From an uncultured Lachnospiraceae bacterium (lineage in GTDB: Bacteria; Bacillota; Clostridia; Lachnospirales; Lachnospiraceae), in the NCBI GenBank assembly GCA_910578085.1, contig CAJTPM010000054.1:1-17253 (forward strand): a stretch of 17,253 nt of DNA. Direction: 5' to 3'. The first letter of the stretch is position 1. Each line of letters starts with the position of its first letter. Below are positions 14,696 through 17,253 of this stretch, piece after piece. The notes beneath the pieces are model-generated. The model saw only the letters and a list, made by a program, of their open reading frames with translations. It was not told the DNA's origin and did no database searches. The position numbers and the translations under genes were made by a program.

Positions 14696-15952
14696 ATGGA
14701 CAATCTTTCCACACTACAACAGGAAATCTCTGACGAGGCAGCATTAAAAGAAGCTGAAAATTCCATCCAGGGATTACAAAAACTCACCGCCCTGCTGAAA
14801 AAGCAGCTTGCAGGGGCGGGAGAAGGTTTCACGAAGTGGCTCTCTGTCAATTCCGCTGTTATGTTCGGCATAGCCAAGGCAAAAGAGGCGGTATCAGAGC
14901 TGGTCGAGATCGACAGCATACTCACAGAGATCAGTAAATCTGCCAACCTGACGGAAAAACAGATGGAAGAACTGGGGGACAATGCTTTCGAGGCAGCCTC
15001 AAAATACGGCAAAAGTGCCGCAGACTATCTGGCCGGCGTAAAAGAAATGTACCGCTCCGGTTTCGACAATGCCGGGGAAATGGCCGAACTCTCCCTGCTG
15101 GCACAGGCCGCAGGCGATATGACGGCCGCTTCCGCAAATGATTACCTTAAGGCGGCTGATGCGGCCTATCATTTTCAGGGAAATATCGAAGCGTTAAATG
15201 CTGTGCTGGATTCCCAGAACCATATGGCGGACAGCGCTGCCGTAAGCCTGCAGGATATGGCGGACGCCACCACTGCTTCCGCTTCCGCCGCTGCACAGTA
15301 CGGTGTTGAAATCGATGAGCTCTCGGCATTGATCGCCACAGTCACGGCAAATACGGAAAGTTCCGGCGCGGAGGTCGGTAACGCCCTCAAAACTATTTTT
15401 GACGCTTTACAGAATACGGCAGGCGGGACTGCCGCCGGGGCGCTCCGTTCTCTCGGTATTTCCATGACAGAAATGGTAAACGGTTCCGAACAGTTGAAGA
15501 CGCCTGTGGAACTGCTGAAAGAACTGGCAGAGGCTTTTAACGGACTACCGGAGGGCGACGCCAGACGGACGGATATCCTTACAGGGATCGGTTCGGGGGA
15601 TCATGCAGACACCCTGTCCACTCTTCTGTCGGACTGGGCATCCTACGAATCCATGCTCGATCTGTATTCCCAGGGAGCTGGCAGTGCCGCCATGGCAGCC
15701 GAAAAGAGTGCAGGCAGCATGGAGGCCAGTCTGGTGAGGCTTAGTAATACCTGGACGGAGCTGATTGGGAATTTTGCGGATTCTGGTACGGTTACAGGTA
15801 CTGTCGATGCTTTGAACGGGCTGCTTTCCGTTGTAAATACTGTTACAGATAAACTGGGTTCCTTCGGAACTGCCGGGCTCGGTGCCGGTATATTCGGCTT
15901 AATAAAAAACGTGGATTATCTTAAAACGCCAGTGTGTCCACTCTACATATAG
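14696..15952 (+). CDS. Orphan phage tail tape-measure-like protein, truncated at its 3' end
   Basis: The 418-residue product resembles the N-terminal and core part of TP901-type tail tape measure proteins. It has a coiled-coil start (about 5-45), a hydrophobic segment (about 50-60), and the typical alanine/serine-rich helical core with AASKYGKSAADYLAGV (100-115) and TANTESSGAEVGNALKTIF (217-235). In a tailed phage or tailocin this protein sets tail length and is far longer, often over 700 residues. The start is good: AAAGGATG lies about 8 bases before the ATG. No other tail, capsid or lysis gene is present. The frame runs into AT-rich DNA near 15920, and the last 10-15 residues have a different character, so the gene was probably cut there by the group I intron-like element. 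A domesticated protein or prophage remnant is equally possible. Confidence 0.7.
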   Translation: MDNLSTLQQEISDEAALKEAENSIQGLQKLTALLKKQLAGAGEGFTKWLSVNSAVMFGIAKAKEAVSELVEIDSILTEISKSANLTEKQMEELGDNAFEAASKYGKSAADYLAGVKEMYRSGFDNAGEMAELSLLAQAAGDMTAASANDYLKAADAAYHFQGNIEALNAVLDSQNHMADSAAVSLQDMADATTASASAAAQYGVEIDELSALIATVTANTESSGAEVGNALKTIFDALQNTAGGTAAGALRSLGISMTEMVNGSEQLKTPVELLKELAEAFNGLPEGDARRTDILTGIGSGDHADTLSTLLSDWASYESMLDLYSQGAGSAAMAAEKSAGSMEASLVRLSNTWTELIGNFADSGTVTGTVDALNGLLSVVNTVTDKLGSFGTAGLGAGIFGLIKNVDYLKTPVCPLYI

Positions 15953-16366
15953 CATGGTAACATGGAACAAGATATTATTATATCGAGGATATGTAGCTTT
16001 CACGGTTTTGTAACCCTTACTATAATGGGCAAAGTTTTTAACGTGATATAAGTAAATACCTGATATTGCGGGAACGGATTAAACGTATGCAGATACTACT
16101 CTATTTTTGAAGTCTTGAGATGAAATAGAGAACCTTGTGCGAAAGTAAGTAGGTATAGTAAAAAGTCTGTATATTATATATCAGATCCGCAGCAAAGCCC
16201 GGTAAAGATAATAATTTCCGGGAATGTTCAACGAGTACAATGGGTAGTTGGATTTTACGTTCAACATTGTGTATTCTGGGCAAATTATAAAGAGTGTAAC
16301 TACTTTTCTATTTTATATAGATAAACAAGTATAAACCTGTCTGCATTTAACGTGGTAGTTGAATGC
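15943..16366 (+). ncRNA. Group I intron-like RNA (possible IStron 5' part)
   Basis: Helices can be drawn in the order expected of a group I ribozyme. These are P3 TACCT (16057-16061) with GGGTA (16242-16246); P4 within TTGCGGGAA (16066-16074) with CCGCA (16187-16191); a P5-side hairpin CTCTATTT/AAATAGAG (16099-16106/16123-16130); P6 CCCGG/CCGGG (16198-16202/16218-16222); P7 GAGTACA (16233-16239) with TGTATTC (16270-16276); and P8 GTTGGA/TTCAAC (16247-16252/16260-16265). The strand before P7 reads GTTCAACGA, a hallmark of the conserved R element, and the G-C pair that forms the guanosine site in this family is present. A further helix opens at 15943-15950/15989-15996, and a P9-like hairpin closes near 16343-16366. 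Exact splice sites are not resolved. No homing endonuclease or TnpB is encoded in the window. Confidence 0.7.
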
Positions 16367-16417
16367 AAAATAAAATTAAAGCTAAAATCAATCAAATGTT
16401 TATTTCCACATTGCTAC

Positions 16418-16447
16418 AAAAAAGACACCTTAATCAGTGTCTTTTTG
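16418..16447. terminator. Bidirectional rho-independent terminator
   Basis: AAAAAGACAC (16419-16428) pairs with GTGTCTTTTT (16437-16446) around an 8-base loop. On the minus strand the GACAC/GTGTC stem is followed by six T residues, so it ends transcription of the zinc-ribbon gene. On the plus strand it could end transcripts from the intron-like element. Confidence 0.75.
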
Positions 16448-16487
16448 TACCACGCTTTTTTAACGCTTAAAAAGATATGATAAAAAA

Positions 16488-16943
16488 TTACCATTCATAT
16501 CCACAGTTATTACAGTGAAATTGCTTTTTAACTTTTTGAGATAATAATCCCCACACAGCAACTGAAACAACCTTTGATGTTCCAGAAACTCTTTTTATGT
16601 TAGTTGATTGACAAGTAGGACACTTTGGTATGTTTCGAATTGACGTTTCTGTAGTATAATTTTCATTCTTTTTAAGAGTTTTATACCCTCTGCATTTGCT
16701 GCACATTCCAACCACTCCACTCGGAGTGATCATAATTTTCATTAATACATTTTTATCACATTTGTCACAATAATGTTTTATAATATCTCCATCTGCAAGA
16801 TTTCCATCTTCTATATTTTTAACATTTTGAATATTTAATTGCTTTTTTCTAACTTCTACAATAGCAGGCTCTTTTGATAAAAAACTCTGCTTGCCCTCTG
16901 ATAATATTTTATATTCTAGTACATTGAACACAAAATAACACAT
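16488..16943 (-). CDS. Double zinc-ribbon protein of mobile-element type, function unknown
   Basis: The 151-residue product carries two zinc ribbons: C59/C62 with C81/C84, and C108/C111 with C144/C147. The second, with CPTCQSTNIKRVSGTSK followed by VAVWGLLSQK and a final CNNCGYEW, is a pattern common in small phage and prophage proteins of Firmicutes. Its role there is unknown; zinc ribbons often bind nucleic acid or protein. The start is uncertain. The ATG at 16943 has no ribosome binding site and lies only 17 bases after the IS630 stop on the same strand, so the first 40-50 residues may be read from insertion-sequence end DNA. The gene is AT-rich compared with the blocks before 15900. It ends 40 bases before the terminator at 16418-16447. 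Confidence 0.6.
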   Translation of the reverse strand: MCYFVFNVLEYKILSEGKQSFLSKEPAIVEVRKKQLNIQNVKNIEDGNLADGDIIKHYCDKCDKNVLMKIMITPSGVVGMCSKCRGYKTLKKNENYTTETSIRNIPKCPTCQSTNIKRVSGTSKVVSVAVWGLLSQKVKKQFHCNNCGYEW

Positions 16944-16960
16944 AGTTTTACATTGGATAA

Positions 16961-17253
16961 TTAAAGCTGAATTTCGTTCATTTTATATTTCCAATGGAAC
17001 ACAACCGGGTCTGCATTTATTTCTTTAAAATATTTGTATATGCGGTCAACAAGTTCTTGTTTTGATTTTACACGGATCCCTTTTAGCATCTGTTTTGTCA
17101 TTTTACTGAAAAAGCTTTCAATCATATTCAGCCAGGAGCCGTGCTTAGGTGTGAATACAAATTCAAACCTCCATTCCGGCATTGTGGCCAGAAAAGCTTT
17201 TGTTTCCTTTGAGGTATGCGCGGAATGGTTGTCCAGTATGATCCGAATAGTGT
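16961..17253 (-). CDS. IS630-family transposase, C-terminal part, running off the window
   Basis: The open frame enters at the right edge without a start codon, so only the last 96 residues are visible. IILDNHSAHTSKET near its beginning holds the second catalytic Asp of the DDE triad. FTPKHGSWLNMIESFFSKMT further on supplies the Glu, a signature of IS630/Tc1-mariner-type transposases. These enzymes cut and paste the element at TA targets. The reading frame is intact as far as it can be seen, so the copy may be functional. The right-end inverted repeat should lie between the stop and the start of the zinc-ribbon gene or just inside it, but I could not identify it. The first catalytic Asp and N-terminal DNA-binding domain are outside the window. 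Confidence 0.88.
   Translation of the reverse strand, partial: TIRIILDNHSAHTSKETKAFLATMPEWRFEFVFTPKHGSWLNMIESFFSKMTKQMLKGIRVKSKQELVDRIYKYFKEINADPVVFHWKYKMNEIQL

Noticed and set aside
15930..15945. GTGTGTCC as the 5' end of a group II intron
   Set aside because: No domain V hairpin or reverse transcriptase is found downstream, while group I core helices are present.
15953..17253. TnpB or TnpA of a complete IStron
   Set aside because: No plus-strand frame of useful length exists after the intron-like RNA; both genes there are on the minus strand and belong to other families.
1..17253. CRISPR arrays, intact tRNA or rRNA genes
   Set aside because: No regularly spaced repeats and no complete cloverleaf or rRNA sequence were seen on either strand.

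Overview
The window looks like a chromosomal segment of an anaerobic, spore-forming Firmicute, most likely a Lachnospiraceae-type Clostridium. I infer this from strong AGGAG ribosome binding sites, a PdaA-type cortex deacetylase, a TetM-like GTPase fused to a YacP/Rae1-type nuclease, a DegV protein and the overall codon style. No species is claimed. Two housekeeping blocks of moderate GC are flanked by mobile or foreign DNA at both ends.

Left edge (1-765): a shortened HU-like gene, then a gene-free stretch with tandem repeats. Three copies of TGGTCACTTTT run directly into the last 24 bases of a tRNA (probably tRNA-Leu) and its terminator. This is a scar of an integrated element or of an IS21-like insertion. 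Next (766-6936, minus strand) is a type I restriction-modification operon read as hsdR, then a fused hsdM-hsdS, then an unrecognised 300-residue protein carrying a canonical HEPN ribonuclease motif. A near-consensus promoter sits at 6908-6936.

Middle (6989-14342): minus-strand genes for a LacX-like aldose 1-epimerase, a PdaA-like polysaccharide deacetylase and, overlapping it by 4 bases, the GTPase-NYN fusion. A divergent plus-strand degV follows. A convergent, structured terminator separates degV from a minus-strand pair encoding a membrane-anchored GH25 lysozyme and a DUF1294 membrane protein.

Right edge (14397-17253): a regulatory-looking spacer with inverted repeats precedes an orphan phage tail tape-measure-like gene, which stops early at a junction with AT-rich DNA. 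That AT-rich DNA contains helices in the order of a group I intron core (P3, P4, P6, P7, P8), so an intron or IStron-like element seems to have entered the gene. Beyond it lie a minus-strand double zinc-ribbon protein and the C-terminal part of an IS630-family transposase running off the window.

The best candidates for new biology are the HEPN protein in the restriction operon, the EF-G/TetM-like GTPase fused to a ribosome-type mRNA nuclease and coupled to pdaA, and the group I intron-like RNA in the tape-measure gene.
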